64,000 nt of DNA from Vombatus ursinus (GCF_900497805.2 NW_020954557.1:41394539-41458538), one strand, 5' to 3'. Shown: positions 9,640-21,222, counted from the stretch's first letter. Numbers and translations: made by a program. Notes: a model not told the origin generated them from the letters alone.

Positions 9640-12600
9640 CTCTCAATGGACCTTTCTGTACCTGCTGATTTTCTGTTTGGCCTCATTCCTTAGTGATTCT
9701 GAACCCCTGCTTGTTACTATACTAATTCCATTATCTATCCCTAAGTGCAAGCTCCGTTATGTTCAGACACTTCATCCTGAGTTCCTAACCTTCCCTACCA
9801 TGTCTTAGTCCATATTTCCTTACCCCTTCTGCTGTGCCCTCTGGAATACATTTTCCATAATTAACAAATTTGCTTTTATCCTAAAACTCTTTCTCACTCC
9901 TTCCATCTTCTAGCACTTGCTAAGATCTGTCTCCCTACTCATGGTACTGTTTCCCTTGCTACCCTTTCTAGTACTGACTGCGTTTTCCTTCTTATCCCTG
10001 ATGCACTATTCATGGTGGAGGAGTTGGAATACTCTTTGATCCGCATTGGCACTTAGATATTCTTTCCTCTATCACCACTTGTCCTTTGAGGTTCATGTTT
10101 TCCAAATTTGATACCCAGGTCATATCATGGGAGCCATTATCTAATGACCCCCAGGAGTTTTCTTTCTTTCCTTAGCGAATTCAGTTCCTGGTTCACAATC
10201 TTTTTTTTCCACTCCTATTCTTGACTCATATTAGGAGACTTCAATATACATATTGATACTTCCTTAAGTACCCTAACTTCCCAGTTTCTAAACTTAATCA
10301 GTTCATATGACCTACTCTTACACTCCACCTCAGCTACATACAGAGATGGTCATTCCTTGCTCTCGCCACAGCTCACGCATGTTCTGCTTCTATGCTTATA
10401 ACTTCTGAAGTTCCTTTATCTGATTATAATCTTTTATCATTCCATTTCCACTCTACCATGCACCATCTAACCTTGCTCTTCATCCTCACTTCCATTCTCT
10501 CTATTATTCGCATCTCCACTATACTCTTGATTCTCCTACCATGTTCCTTGATCATGTTTTGTCAACCCCCAGCCCTAAATTATTCCTACCATCTACTTCA
10601 TTCATTCCTATTCACATGCTGATGAATGTAAGTGGACGAAATAAGAAAATAACAATAAATAAATAATAAAATAAGATCTCAATGTAGTGAGTCCTCACAG
10701 CAGCAGGGCAAATCATTATACTCTGCCATAACACATTCAATATCCTACTCTCCATGTGACTTTTCTAAACTCTTTAGTATTTCCTCAAACCTACCAGAGT
10801 AGAACAACCCCAAACCGCTCTGCTGAAGACCTAACCTAATACTTCATAGACAAAATTTAGACTATTCATTGAAAAAGTTCGTTCTTCTCTTCTTCTCCTT
10901 ATCTCACACCATTCAGATATCGCCCCCCTCCAATCTCCTCCTTTCCTGTCTCAAATGAAGATGTGACACTCATGACCAAGTCAACACTTCTACATGCACC
11001 CTTGATTACATCTCTTCCCATCTCCGCCAACTACCCTCTTAATCTCATCTTAAATTTCTCCCTGTCTACTAGATGCTTCTCTCCTACCTACAACATGCCC
11101 ATGTTTTCCCATCCTTAAAAAAAGAACAACAACAAAAAAAACCCACCTCATTTAATCTTGCCATCTCCTCCCCGCCTCCAGGAGTCATTCCATGTCTCTT
11201 CTCCCATTTTCAGCTAAGTTCCTTGAGAAAAGCATCTACCTTCACTTCCTCTCTCATTTTCATCTGAAGGCTTTGCAATTTGGCTTTCAACCTTATCATT
11301 CAATTGAAACTCTTTTCTCTGAAGTTACCAAATGATGTCTTGATTGTAAAATCTAATGGCCTTTTCTCAATACTCATCCTTTTTTTACCTTTCTGCATTA
11401 TTTGACACTGTTGATACTTCTCCTCTTAGATGTTCTCTTCTCTCTAGATCTTTGGGATACCAACAAGTCCTTCTAGGTCTCCTTTTCTGAATTTTTATCC
11501 CTGTCATGCTAACTAGCTGTGGGTGACCCCCACGGCTCTGTCTTGGTTCCACTTCTCTTTCCCTCTATACCATCTCGTTAAGTGATCGCATCAATTTCCA
11601 TGGATGCAATTATTAACTCTGAGTAAATGATTCCCAGATCGACATATCCAGCCCTAGTCTCTCTCTTGAGCTGCATTCATGCATTCCCAGCTGCTTCTTC
11701 AACATCTGGAATTGGATTGAGGTTTACTTCCTGTACATCTTGGATCAAAGTGAGTCAGTCAAATACTTAAACCTTGCTTTGGCTCAACTCCTTTGGCTTT
11801 TTCCTCTATGAAGGCCTGCCAACATTTTTCTCACTGGCTAGAAAACAAAGCAAAGCTATGAGCTGCTGTGGTTTTTAAAAATTAGAATCATAGGTGGAAT
11901 TGGATGTCCCATAGGTATCTCAAATGTAACATGCCTCAAACAGAAATCATGGATTTTTCTCCCTTCTTCCAAATTTCCCTGTATTATCAAGAATACTCCC
12001 ATCTTCCCAGTTACCCAGGTGACTGGGAAGATGGGGGTATTCTTGATAATACTCTCACTCACCCCACATGATTTATTCAATTCATTGCCAAATCTTACTT
12101 AATTATTACTACAATTACATTTCTCACATATATCTCCTCTACACCCATAGAACCATTTCCCTAGTTAAGGATCTTACTATTACCTCTCACCTGGACTATT
12201 TCAATAATATTCTACTTGTCTCTCTGCCTCAAGTCTTTAATCCCTCCTCCAGTCATCTGTCAAAGTGATTCCTAAATCATTGGTTTACTGATGTCACTCC
12301 CTCTCCCCCCGCTACTCAGTAAAGTCGAGTGGCTCCTTATTACCCCAAGGATCAAATATAAATTTTTCTCTTTGCCATTGAAAGCTCATCATAACCTGAC
12401 CCCATGCTACCTTTTCAGCCTTCCTACATTTTACTCCCTGCACACTCTCTTCATGCACTGTGTACTCTATAATTTAGCTGTTTTGGTGTTCTAGCTATTC
12501 CTTACACACATCATTCAATCTTTCGTCTCTATGCTCTCACTCTACCCATGCCTCTTAGTTTCTCTGTTTTCTTTCCAGTCTTGGCTCAAATTCTACTTTC

Positions 12601-12830
12601 TACAGAAGGCCTTTCTTGGGCTCCCTTGCTGCTAATATCTTCACCTTTAGATTACTTTCTAACATGTGTATACTGAATTATTTATACTTTGTCTTCTCCA
12701 TCAGAATATTCTTGAGGATAACTGGTTTTTGGTTTTTTGTTTTTGGGTGTTTTTGTATCTCCAGTGCTTAGGTTAGTGCCCGGCACAAAGTAAGATCTTA
12801 ATTAGTGTTTTTATTGAGTGATTGATTGAA
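9640..12830 (+). mobile_element. Long, decayed L2-type LINE
   Basis: About 3.2 kb of sense L2-like sequence. Landmarks in order: a degenerate endonuclease segment near 10230-10260 (GGAGACTTCAATATACATAT, compare GDFNIHI); a reverse-transcriptase region near 11400-11700 with GATTCCCAGATCGACATATC, which aligns with the box after the catalytic YADD; the block ACCTGGACTATTTCAATAAT near 12190; and the true 3' end near 12690-12830 (CAGTGCTTAGGTTAGTGCCC to ATTGATTGAA). No long frame survives. It contains the palindrome at 11981-12052. Confidence 0.8.
11981..12052. repeat. Near-perfect 72-nt palindrome inside L2
   Basis: Bases i and 24033-i pair across 35 positions. The only exceptions are two T/G positions (11997 with 12036, 12012 with 12021), and the centre is CA at 12016-12017. 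The left arm starts GTATTATCAAGAATAC and the right arm ends GTATTCTTGATAATAC. In a + strand transcript both exceptions are G-U wobbles, giving a continuous hairpin. The outer right arm fits the L2 consensus, so the left arm is probably an inverted copy of it. Confidence 0.93.
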
Positions 12831-12834
12831 CTGT

Positions 12835-14320
12835 TTCAAAGGAAAGGTAACAAGCAGAGCCTTTCTTTCTTTCCCCTGAAGCTTTCCGGTCAAGTGTTTA
12901 TAATAACAATTTTCGTTGTGTGTGTCTAGGACAAATAAATAAGAGGGCTGAAAACCTGAGTCAATGCCATTTGTGTAATAAGAGATGTAAAGAAAGTTAC
13001 AAGTTTTATGGGAGATTCTAATCTTGATGGCAACATGGATTTGGATGTTTTCAAACTCATTTTGAGTTGTCCATTCATTCAACAAAATTAGTAATGTTAG
13101 TTGAACAAATGTCTCTATTTTAAGACCCCTCCTAGAGCTTTGAGTAGAAAAAAATCAGTGCCTTCATATCATTTATTTATTAACATGTAAAGTAATCCTC
13201 TTATAAATAAAGTAGCAAAAAGGGATGTGATGATACTTACATGTGGTATAGGTGCTCTCATTCCTTCTGTGATGGATGCCTCTTACATCCTGGTGGGTGG
13301 AGTAATTAGGGTGGTCCCTCCAGTTGGATGAATTTGTTTTAAAGAACATGTTATACTGTAGAAAGTAGCATTTTCTTGTTGTCCAAGCACAGAAGTAAGA
13401 GTGTAATTGTTTGTAATACCGTACTAATTGTTGCTGGGTGGTGAGTTAGCCTCTCAGCCCTTATTACGGTTCAGCATCTTGCTCCATAAAACTAATCATA
13501 CTCAGGTATCTCCTGGGTGTTGTGAATATTCATTACTTAAAGTCCATAATAAACTCTGGATATTTTATAAGAGTGCTAAGTATTATTACTGTTACCTAAG
13601 GTCAGGGTTTTTTTTTCTTCTTCAAACAGAAGTGTTATTCAAAAGCTTATTTGAATGGATCTTTCAGTTTTGTTTTAAAAACTGCACATAGGAAATTCTG
13701 CAGTAAAACTTGCTGCTTTGCCTTAATATCCTGATGTAGGGGTGTTGGGGTTTCCTGAGATAACATTTTTGAAAGAGCTCATTTTGTCTGGTATTAATTG
13801 TAAAAGATGCCCACTGCCCTCCTTTTCCCTGGCCCAGGGAGGTGGTCACTTAGGTGGGAGTTACACTTATGGAGGAAAAAGGAATGAGGCACACAACCTT
13901 GTCTTCTGCTTCTTTCTCACATGAGTAAGGCATAGGCTAATGAATAATCAACCACTCTCCCACCAAAAAAACAAACTAATAATTGGTATTTATCAAATGA
14001 TTGCTTATGACTTGGTGTCTCATAAATTTAGAAGGTTTCATTGTTGGGGCATTTCATGAAAAAGCAATTATGGGGTCTTAAATTTGATAACATGGTAACA
14101 CTCTAAATATATCTTGTTGAATCAGCAAAATTTGCTAATAGTTAAGGGATTATTATTCTCGGCTATTAGGACTTTATTCCTTTGGTCTTTATGGGAAAAG
14201 GGCTGTGAAATAAAGTAAGCTAAATTCTCCCTCCTAGAGATGTAAAAGCTGCCAACCTAGTCATGACAATGTGAGGTGAGGAAAGGCTAGGAAGAGGTTA
14301 TTTTGCAGTTAACTATAGGG
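12835..14320. other. Mostly unique intron sequence
   Basis: No LINE or SINE recognised. Short open frames at 12798-13085 (minus) and 13428-13691 (plus) show no recognisable motif. Confidence 0.5.
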
Positions 14321-14329
14321 TTAGCTATG

Positions 14330-14450
14330 AGTAAATGATGACCTTGAAAAAATCACTGTCTCTCAAGTTCTCAGGATCCTTATCTGTATAATGAGGGGTT
14401 CACCTAAAGAGAGCTATAAGGCCCTTTGCAGCTCTAATATTCTGCAATTC
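14330..14450 (+). repeat. MIR SINE fragment, sense
   Basis: GACCTTGAAAAAATCACTGT, a degenerate TCAGGATCCTTATCTGTATAATGAGG block and GGCCCTTTGCAGCTCTAAT. Confidence 0.6.
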
Positions 14451-14722
14451 ATTTATTTATTAAATTATTATTAAGTTTATTATTAGTTAATATTAAGCAC
14501 ATTAAGTATACTTTTACTCATTAAGCTTACATTTATTAACCTACTATATGCCAAGCATACATGGTTCCAAGTCTTATATATAAGATCTTCTTCACCATTT
14601 TGGCATTCAGATTTTAGATGATTGTCTGTCTTAAAGCTTGTTTCTTATCTACCTGCTGAGGTTTAGCAGCGGACATTTTCAGCTGATTTCCAACATCCAC
14701 GTGGACATTTTCCACAGTTCCA

Positions 14723-14835
14723 GTCAGTCAAGAAGCATTTATTAATCACCTATTATATGCCAGGCACTGTGCAAAGTGCTGGGAATACAAAGAAAGGCAA
14801 AAACTGTCCCTGTTCTCAAAAAGCTCAGAAGAAGG
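14723..14835 (-). repeat. L2 LINE 3' end, antisense
   Basis: AAGCATTTATTAATCACCTA, ATGCCAGGCACTGTGCAAAG and TGTCCCTGTTCTCAAAAAGC. Confidence 0.8.
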
Positions 14836-15318
14836 GAGCAAAACAGAAAATCTAAGTGAGAACACAGACTCTGACAAAGTGTAAATTTAGACTAGTTTGT
14901 CTTCACATAATGGCAGCAAATAATTTATACTAAGACACTCAGGGCATTTGGCATTCCAGCCTGTGGTTCTGATTTCTAAAAGCCACAGCAGCTCATGTTT
15001 CACAGCTTCACTTTGTTTTCTAGCCAGTGAGAAAAATTTTGGCGGACTTTTATGGAAGAAAAAAACCAAAAGAGTTGAGCCAGTGCAAGGCTTAAGTATT
15101 TACTGACTCACTTTGCTCCAAGATGTACAGGAAGCAAACCTCAAGCGTGTCATTTTCTCTTCTTTCATTGAACCATTTTAGGGGATAAAATCCTCCCAAC
15201 TCAAAACGTGATAATTGAAAGTAAACTTATGTACATATGTATCATTATCTATTTATATATCTATATATTACTATATATGTGTGTGTACCTGCACATATTA
15301 CATACACTAACTGTTTCA

Positions 15319-15660
15319 ACAACATTCATGGGAGGAGAAAAATAAAAAATTATGACCTCTTATATTATTTGTGCCTGATAGCTTTCAAATTCCTTGTGGA
15401 TAGGGAATCACTTTTATATTAGGGTAAGTCACGAGAGAAAGGAGCAAATATACAAGTACTATGTACCAGGCTCTGAAATAAGTACTTTACAAGGATTATC
15501 TCATTTGATATTGAATAATTTACCTTTATTTCACTGGCAAAGGATACAGGGAACAAGTTGTGGATGATAGAGTTAGAGTTAGAGCTGGAAAGAACCTTAG
15601 AGATCATTTCATGCTGTCCCATCATTTTATAGACAAGGAAGCTGTCTGGAAGACTTTAAA
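15319..15660. repeat. Copy A of a locally repeated intron segment
   Basis: Shares ACAACATTCATGGGAGG, AGCTTTCAAATTCCTTGTGG and TTACCTTTATTTCACTGGCA with the segment at 16709-16990. About 100 bases of MIR-like sequence near 15424-15515 are present only in this copy. The right end merges into a MIR-like block (CTGGAAAGAACCTTAGAGAT). Confidence 0.65.
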
Positions 15661-15705
15661 GGGCTTGTTCAAAGTCATATAGGTGGTAAATGGCAGAGGT
15701 AGGAT

Positions 15706-15743
<38 letters not shown>
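15706..15743. repeat. (CA)n microsatellite
   Basis: Perfect AC dinucleotides. Confidence 0.98.
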
Positions 15744-15749
<6 letters not shown>

Positions 15750-15776
15750 TATACATATAACACATGTATACACATA

Positions 15777-15851
15777 GAGGATGTTCCCAAAGTCTAGTGA
15801 AGTTTCAAGTTGTTATAGCTTAAAACTGCCCTAAGACTTTTGGGACACACA
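15777..15851. mobile_element. Short Tc1/mariner-type MITE
   Basis: A 75-bp element bounded by TA (15775-15776 and 15852-15853). Its ends are imperfect inverted repeats: left GATGTTCCCAAAGTCTAGTG, right complement GTGTCCCAAAAGTCTTAGGG, and GAAGTTTCAAG pairs with the complement of CTTAAAACTGC. The TA target and terminal GGTGTCCCAAAAGTCTTA-like sequence are typical of mariner-derived miniature elements. It is non-coding. Confidence 0.72.
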
Positions 15852-15921
15852 TAGAGCTATATAGGTAGATGTAGATGTGAATATGGGTACAGATATGGCT
15901 ATGAATATGGATATAGATCAA

Positions 15922-15970
15922 TGTGTGGAGAGAGAGAGACAGAGACACAAAGAGAGAGACAGAGAGATAG
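15922..15970. repeat. GA-rich low-complexity tract
   Basis: GAGAGAGAGACAGAGACACA units. Confidence 0.9.
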
Positions 15971-16127
15971 TGAAGGGGCAGGCAGTGAATTTTGTGATTA
16001 TAAAGCCTTATCTTTCTTAGACTAGTACCTAGGGCTATAAAAAAGTAATAACATTGATAACATTTTTTAAATTAAAAGAAAATCTGGCCAAGAGAGGAAT
16101 AGAGCTACAGAGTAAAGTTTTGTTCTT

Positions 16128-16210
16128 TGTATTTGTAGCCTTACCACTCAGGACAGTGACTGGTACACAGTAGGAGCTTAATAAATGCTTGTTGATTGAT
16201 TGATGAAGGA
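16128..16210 (+). repeat. L2 LINE 3' end
   Basis: GGACAGTGACTGGTACACAG TAGGAGCTTAATAAATGC and TTGATTGATTGAT. Confidence 0.85.
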
Positions 16211-16345
16211 CTCTGACACTTATGACCTTGGGCAAGTTACTTAACCTCTCTGGGCCTCAGTATCCTCATCTGTAAAATGAAGGATTAGAACTAGATGGTC
16301 TCTAAGCTATCTTACAGCTAAATCTATGACCCTATGACCTTGGCC
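16211..16345 (+). repeat. MIR SINE, sense
   Basis: GACCTTGGGCAAGTTACTTA ACCTCTCTGGGCCTCAG and CATCTGTAAAATGAAGGATT. Confidence 0.85.
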
Positions 16346-16708
16346 AAATTTATGCACATTTTCAGACATTTTAAAAGTCATCATAGAAATGTCAGTAAGA
16401 GTTTTTTAGACCTAGCTTAACACAAAAAGGCAGCTACCTGACTTTGCCATTCTTTACAACAGAAATATAAGGTGAAGTTGTTAATTGTCCTTTCACTTGT
16501 GATTAGGTTAGTATTGCTGGAAGCAAGAGAGAAATATATGTGTTGTATTCAGAAGTTGGATAATTTCCTAAACTCAGCTTTTTTAAATGACATTTCCACC
16601 ATTAGGTAGAAATGAAGAATCAACATTTTTTTCCCTGCCTGATTCTTTTGGATTGTAGCCATAAAATAGTGTTCCCTTGCTAAATAAAATAGCAAGAAAG
16701 CTGATTCT

Positions 16709-16990
16709 ACAACATTCATGGGAGGGGGGAAATCAATATTTATGATATATTTTATTGTTTTTACCTACTGGCTTTCAAATTGCTAGTGGCTAGAGAAACA
16801 ATTTTAATTTAAACAAGTTACCTTTGTTTCTCTGACAGAATAGGGTATATGGAGCAAGAATGCAAGACCCTTTTTGTGGATTACACATTTAGATCCCTAA
16901 AGGATCTTAGAGATCTTCTGGTTTAATCCCATTATGATACAGATGAGAAAACGAGCTAAGAGATGGTAAACGACTTGTCCAAAAACTTAG
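16709..16990. repeat. Copy B of the locally repeated intron segment
   Basis: Partner of 15319-15660: ACAACATTCATGGGAGG, GGCTTTCAAATTGCTAGTGG, GTTACCTTTGTTTCTCTGAC, then AGGATCTTAGAGATC with an antisense MIR-like continuation. Confidence 0.65.
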
Positions 16991-17034
16991 TTATTAAATG
17001 GCAGAGATGAGATTCAGACCCAGGTTCATGTAAT

Positions 17035-17395
17035 CAACCAAGTATTTACTAAGCACCTACTATGCACCAGGCACTGTGCTAGATATCAGAAAAGGTAAAG
17101 ACAAAAAGGAAATAGTTCCTGCCCTCAGGCATTACATTCTATCAGGTGAATCAACATATTCGTAAATAAGCATATATCAATATATAAAAAATAAATACCA
17201 GGTAATTTTAAGAGGGAGGACACTAGGGGTTAGGGTGGGCGGGGGTTCATCAGGAGAGGCTTTAAGTGCAAAGTAATGCCTGAGCTGAGTTTTGAAGAAA
17301 ACACAGGATTCTAAGAGTTGGAGATGAGGAATGAGTCCATGCCAGACGTGGGGGACAGCCACTATAAAGGCATGGAGACTGGAAATCAAATGTCC
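17035..17395 (-). repeat. L2 LINE 3' region, antisense
   Basis: Starts with AAGTATTTACTAAGCACCTA and ACCAGGCACTGTGCTAGATA. It continues through TAGTTCCTGCCCTCAGGCAT to AGGAGAGGCTTTAAGTGCAA and GCCAGACGTGGGGGACAGCC, which follow L2 read on the opposite strand. Confidence 0.8.
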
Positions 17396-17731
17396 CCTCT
17401 CAATCCGTTGGTCTTTCCACCATTTGAGGTGCTACCATCTTATTATTATGTTGATAAAAATATTTAGCATGTGAAGGTAAGTAATGAAATACATAAGACC
17501 TTACAATAAAGTATTGTGATACGGTGCTCATGGTTATTGAGCTTCCAGGATGTCCTAATGATGCCAACATAATCCTGATCTTTGGAATGGGCACACTTAC
17601 ATTCTGTGTAAATGTGCATGACTTGTAAGCGCAATGGTTTCAAGTACTGTATCTACTCCATACTAGCTATAAGACTCTCAACAAGTCACTTACCTAAACT
17701 CATACATATAAGTGCTTTGCAAATCTTAAAG

Positions 17732-17960
17732 TGTTTTGTTGTTGTTTAGTCATTTTCAGTTATGTTGGACTCTTCATGACACTAGATACTAGATGTTGGA
17801 GTGGTTTTGCCATTTCCTTCTCCAACTCATTTTATGAATGAGGAAACTGAAGCAAACAGAGCTAAGTGACTTGCCCAAGGTCCCACAGTTAGTCAGTGTC
17901 TGAGTCTAGATTTGAACTCAGGTCTTCCAGACTCCAGTCCCAGCACTCTTTCCACCTTTC
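17732..17960 (-). repeat. RTE-tailed tRNA SINE, antisense
   Basis: GTTGTTGTTTAGTCATTTTC, GAGTGGTTTTGCCATTTCCT, GAATGAGGAAACTGAAGCAA and TTTGAACTCAGGTCTTCCAG. Confidence 0.9.
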
Positions 17961-18204
17961 AGGGAGGGCAGCCCTCTAAGACTGAAAGTCCCATATGAAT
18001 TGCCAATCTAGATGGAAGAAGATTTCCCCTTAATCCCCACCCCAGGAGTTCCCTACAGAGATGAAATCATTTATGTGGATGTCTTCCCTCACAAATGACA
18101 TATTATACAAAACACAGATTATTGTTCCCTCCCACATGTGGCTCAGAATACTGTAATCACTTTTTAATATTTATCTTGAGATTTTTGCTCTTCCTTTAAA
18201 TAAT

Positions 18205-18330
18205 AGCTTAAAATTCTACAGCACTTTAAGGTTTACCAAGTGTTTTCCTTGAAACAACCCATGGTTGTATAGTTGATAAGTATCTTTGTAGGGATACAAT
18301 CCCAGGTCTCCTGAAATTCAATATTTTGTC
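18205..18330 (-). repeat. MIR SINE fragment, antisense, diverged
   Basis: CTACAGCACTTTAAGGTTTA, then a degraded middle and ATACAATCCCAGGTCTCCTG. Confidence 0.45.
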
Positions 18331-18533
18331 ATGCTTCAATGTTCTTGTTCTGTTTTTTGTTTGTATATTCTATTTTTTCTTTGATATGAACACTATTAGA
18401 AGCTTTAGAAATGCTAATTCAACCAAATTACTCATTTAAAAGCAGTTTTATTTAAAGTCATGTTGTTACCTTAAACCAGTGTATTTTTAAATGGTCCATT
18501 TGGCAATAGTATGACCTGTTTCCCTCTTGTAAT

Positions 18534-18570
18534 CACACACACGCGTGCGCGCACACACACACACACACAC
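18534..18570. repeat. (CA)n microsatellite with CG units
   Basis: CACACACACGCGTGCGCGCA followed by CA repeats. Confidence 0.97.
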
Positions 18571-19490
18571 TCCAAGTTCATGCAAGTCCAATTTTATTTC
18601 CTCTATTGTATGGACCATTAAACTTCTATTATAGTGAATTTGCACGTGTAATTATAAAAGATAAGTAAATGATTTAGGAGCATTAAGAATCACTTGAATA
18701 TTGCTGAACAACCTTTCAAGCTGATTATCTATCAGTAACACTAACTTGCATTGCCTATGCTTATGGAAAGACTGTCCTGAATCATTACTTAATTCATGAC
18801 ATCTTAGCCTTCATTAGCAAAACATTTAAATACCAGCTAGACAAGGGAGAAAAAGAATTAGTTGCAATTTAATTTTGTTTGACATTCCCATTATAACATA
18901 CAGAGAAGATAAAACTGGGGCGGGGTGGTATTGTGAGTGTTGCCTTTCTCTCTAGGGCCTACATGAAAGCCATTGTTCCCATCCCCTTAGTTAGGATACC
19001 ATGTTTTCTGATGGACCCTCTGTTTTGCTACCTTTTGAACAAAATGAAATCATTCTTTAACAAGGCAGAACCAAAGACAGTTTGGCTTTGGAAGATGAGT
19101 TTATGACCCAACGAAAAATGTAGTATATTTTAAAGCCTTTTGGAAGAAGTCCTTTATGGTCTTTGAGGGAACCACAAACCAGTGGTAGATCAAGATATGC
19201 AGGTGGATGGTTAAATGTTGTGGTTAAAGGTTGTGATATTCCCTCTCTGGCTCCTTTCAAAGACTTTACTGTTAACCTTTTTTCCAAACATTCTTCCAGG
19301 ACCTTCAGGATCAGTACCTACTCTTCACCCTTCATAAACTCAGTCCTGTAGAGAAATGAAATTTATTGCTCCCTACAAAAGTTTGGGGATCCATATTGTC
19401 AAGTTTATGAGGGTCTACTGCTTGAAGAAGAAAACAGATTATCTTCTTTTTTTAAATTCTTCTGTGAATCAGTCAGCGTACAAGCATTTG
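18571..19490. other. Unique-looking intron sequence
   Basis: No repeat family recognised. Two overlapping short open frames (19057-19351, opposite strands) have no recognisable domain. Confidence 0.5.
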
Positions 19491-19663
19491 TTTTTTTTTA
19501 ACATTCATTTTTTAATTTTAAAGTTGTGAGTTCTTTCCCTCCCTCCAGCTTCTCCCTTATCCATTGAGAAGACAAACACTATGATATTCATTATACATAT
19601 GAAGTCATGCAAAACATATTTTCATTTTGCCATGTTGCAAAAAAAGCAAGAAAATTAAAGAAA
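19491..19663 (-). repeat. Marsupial-type L1 3' end, antisense
   Basis: T-rich start, CTTTCCCTCCCTCCAGCTTC, CATTGAGAAGACAAACACTA and GAAGTCATGCAAAACATATT are the antisense marsupial L1 3' untranslated region. Confidence 0.8.
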
Positions 19664-19748
19664 CCAACAAACATTTGTTAAGCACCAACTATATACCAAA
19701 GGCAAAACCAATACCTGCCCTCAAGAAGCTTGTATTCTAATAGGTTGT
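19664..19748 (-). repeat. L2 LINE 3' end, antisense
   Basis: CAACAAACATTTGTTAAGCA, TACCTGCCCTCAAGAAGCTT and GTATTCTAATAGG. Confidence 0.75.
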
Positions 19749-19899
19749 GCTCACTGAGATGGAGAACATTAAATAACAGTTTATCAGACAACATTACAAT
19801 ACTTTCTCATGTAGTGTTTGAGGCCCAGAATTATGAGGAAGTCAAAAGAATATCCATCCCTGAATGGATTTTCAGGACTTCTTGAAATTTAAAACTTGA

Positions 19900-19990
19900 G
19901 CCTGCTTTCATTTATTTATTTGCTTATTTATTTGTTTTTTTTATTTATATTTCTGTCTATTCATCTGTTTGTTTATTTATTTTTGTGTTT
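19900..19990. repeat. (TTTA/TTTG)n low-complexity tract
   Basis: ATTTATTTATTTGCTTATTT units. Confidence 0.85.
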
Positions 19991-20090
19991 GCTTTACCTC
20001 CCAAAGCTTAGGTGAATGTCATCCAGTGCCATGTGGCTTCTAGGTGCAGCCTTACCCACCCCCTTCCAATTTTCCTACATCTAAAAATAG

Positions 20091-20210
20091 CCCAGACATA
20101 TGTAGCTGTTGAGAAAACTAGCTTATTTATTTACAGCCAGTGTTAAGAGGAGGGAGATGATGGAATAGGGCCAAATCAGGTGAGATTTACCTTGGGAAGA
20201 CTATAAATAG
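20091..20210. promoter_or_regulatory. Pair of MEF2-consensus boxes, candidate enhancer
   Basis: CTAAAAATAG at 20091-20100 and CTATAAATAG at 20201-20210 both fit the MEF2 consensus (YTA, four A/T, TAR) exactly and start 110 bases apart. They lie in DNA where I see no repeat, with an E-box-like CAGGTG between them (20178-20183). Function is inference. Confidence 0.35.
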
Positions 20211-20391
20211 CCTGACCACAACCTCAACAGGCAGCAGAAGATAGATGGACTGGTAAAGTGACCAGTTATCTTGGTTTTTCTTGAACAGTATCAGGATTTA
20301 ATGGCCTTTGGGCAAGTGCCCCAGGAAAAATCCAGGGCATGTGGCCCTGGCAACTAAGAGAAGCTCCCAAATTCAGTTACAGGAAGCATAT

Positions 20392-20425
20392 ATATGTATG
20401 TATATGTGTGTATATATATATAGTT
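20392..20425. repeat. (TATATG)n tract
   Basis: ATATATGTATGTATATGTGT units. Confidence 0.85.
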
Positions 20426-20859
20426 ATAGGAAAAGCTTAATTACTTTATGGATTAACATATCCAGCATAAACAGATGAGGCTACTTTGAGGATTTTTCCT
20501 ATTTAAGATAAACTGTGAGAAGACAGTTATGGTGCTCCAGTGGTTTGTCATTGGCACGGAACCTTGGAGTCCTGCTTATAACAGAAAAATACTTTTCTAA
20601 AACTGGTTTTGCAGTTGAGGAATATTTGAAGTAAGATGGACACCCCCCTCCCCCACAGCGCAGGAGAGCAGGACTCCTCTGTGGGAACACTTGAGGTTAA
20701 GAGGGCCTCCCTCCCACCTGCCCTCTTCCCCTGCATAGGGGGCCAGGACTCCTCTGTAGGATGCTCTTTCCTTCGTCTTCTCTTTGGCTAATATATCTGT
20801 GATGCTGATTTGGGGGCGGTAGTGAATATACTGGATACTTTAACCCCAACTCCTCTCTT

Positions 20860-21181
20860 GGGCTATTATGGCTCTTCACAACCTAACTCCTTCTATTTTC
20901 TCAGGCTTTTTACATTTTATTCCCCTCTGTAAACTCTATGGTTCAGTCAGACTGGCCTACCTGCTATTCTTTACATATGTTGCTCACCCCTACTCATCTC
21001 CTGTCTCCATGTCTTTTTACCGGTTATTTCACATTTCTGGAATACTTTCCTTCCTAACCTCTGCTTTGACAGAGACAGTTTCAAGTTCAACATGTCTGAA
21101 ACAGGAACTCATCATCTTCTCTCCAAAACCTGACTCTCCTGTTAGGATCCCGGGCTTCATTTAAAGCTCAGCTCAAATGCT

Positions 21182-21183
<2 letters not shown>
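20860..21183 (+). repeat. L2 LINE 3' region
   Basis: CACAACCTAACTCCTTCTAT, AGACTGGCCTACCTGCTATT, TTCTGGAATACTTTCCTTCC and AAAGCTCAGCTCAAATGCTA. Its 3' tail probably continues at 21815 after later insertions. Confidence 0.8.
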
Positions 21184-21222
<39 letters not shown>

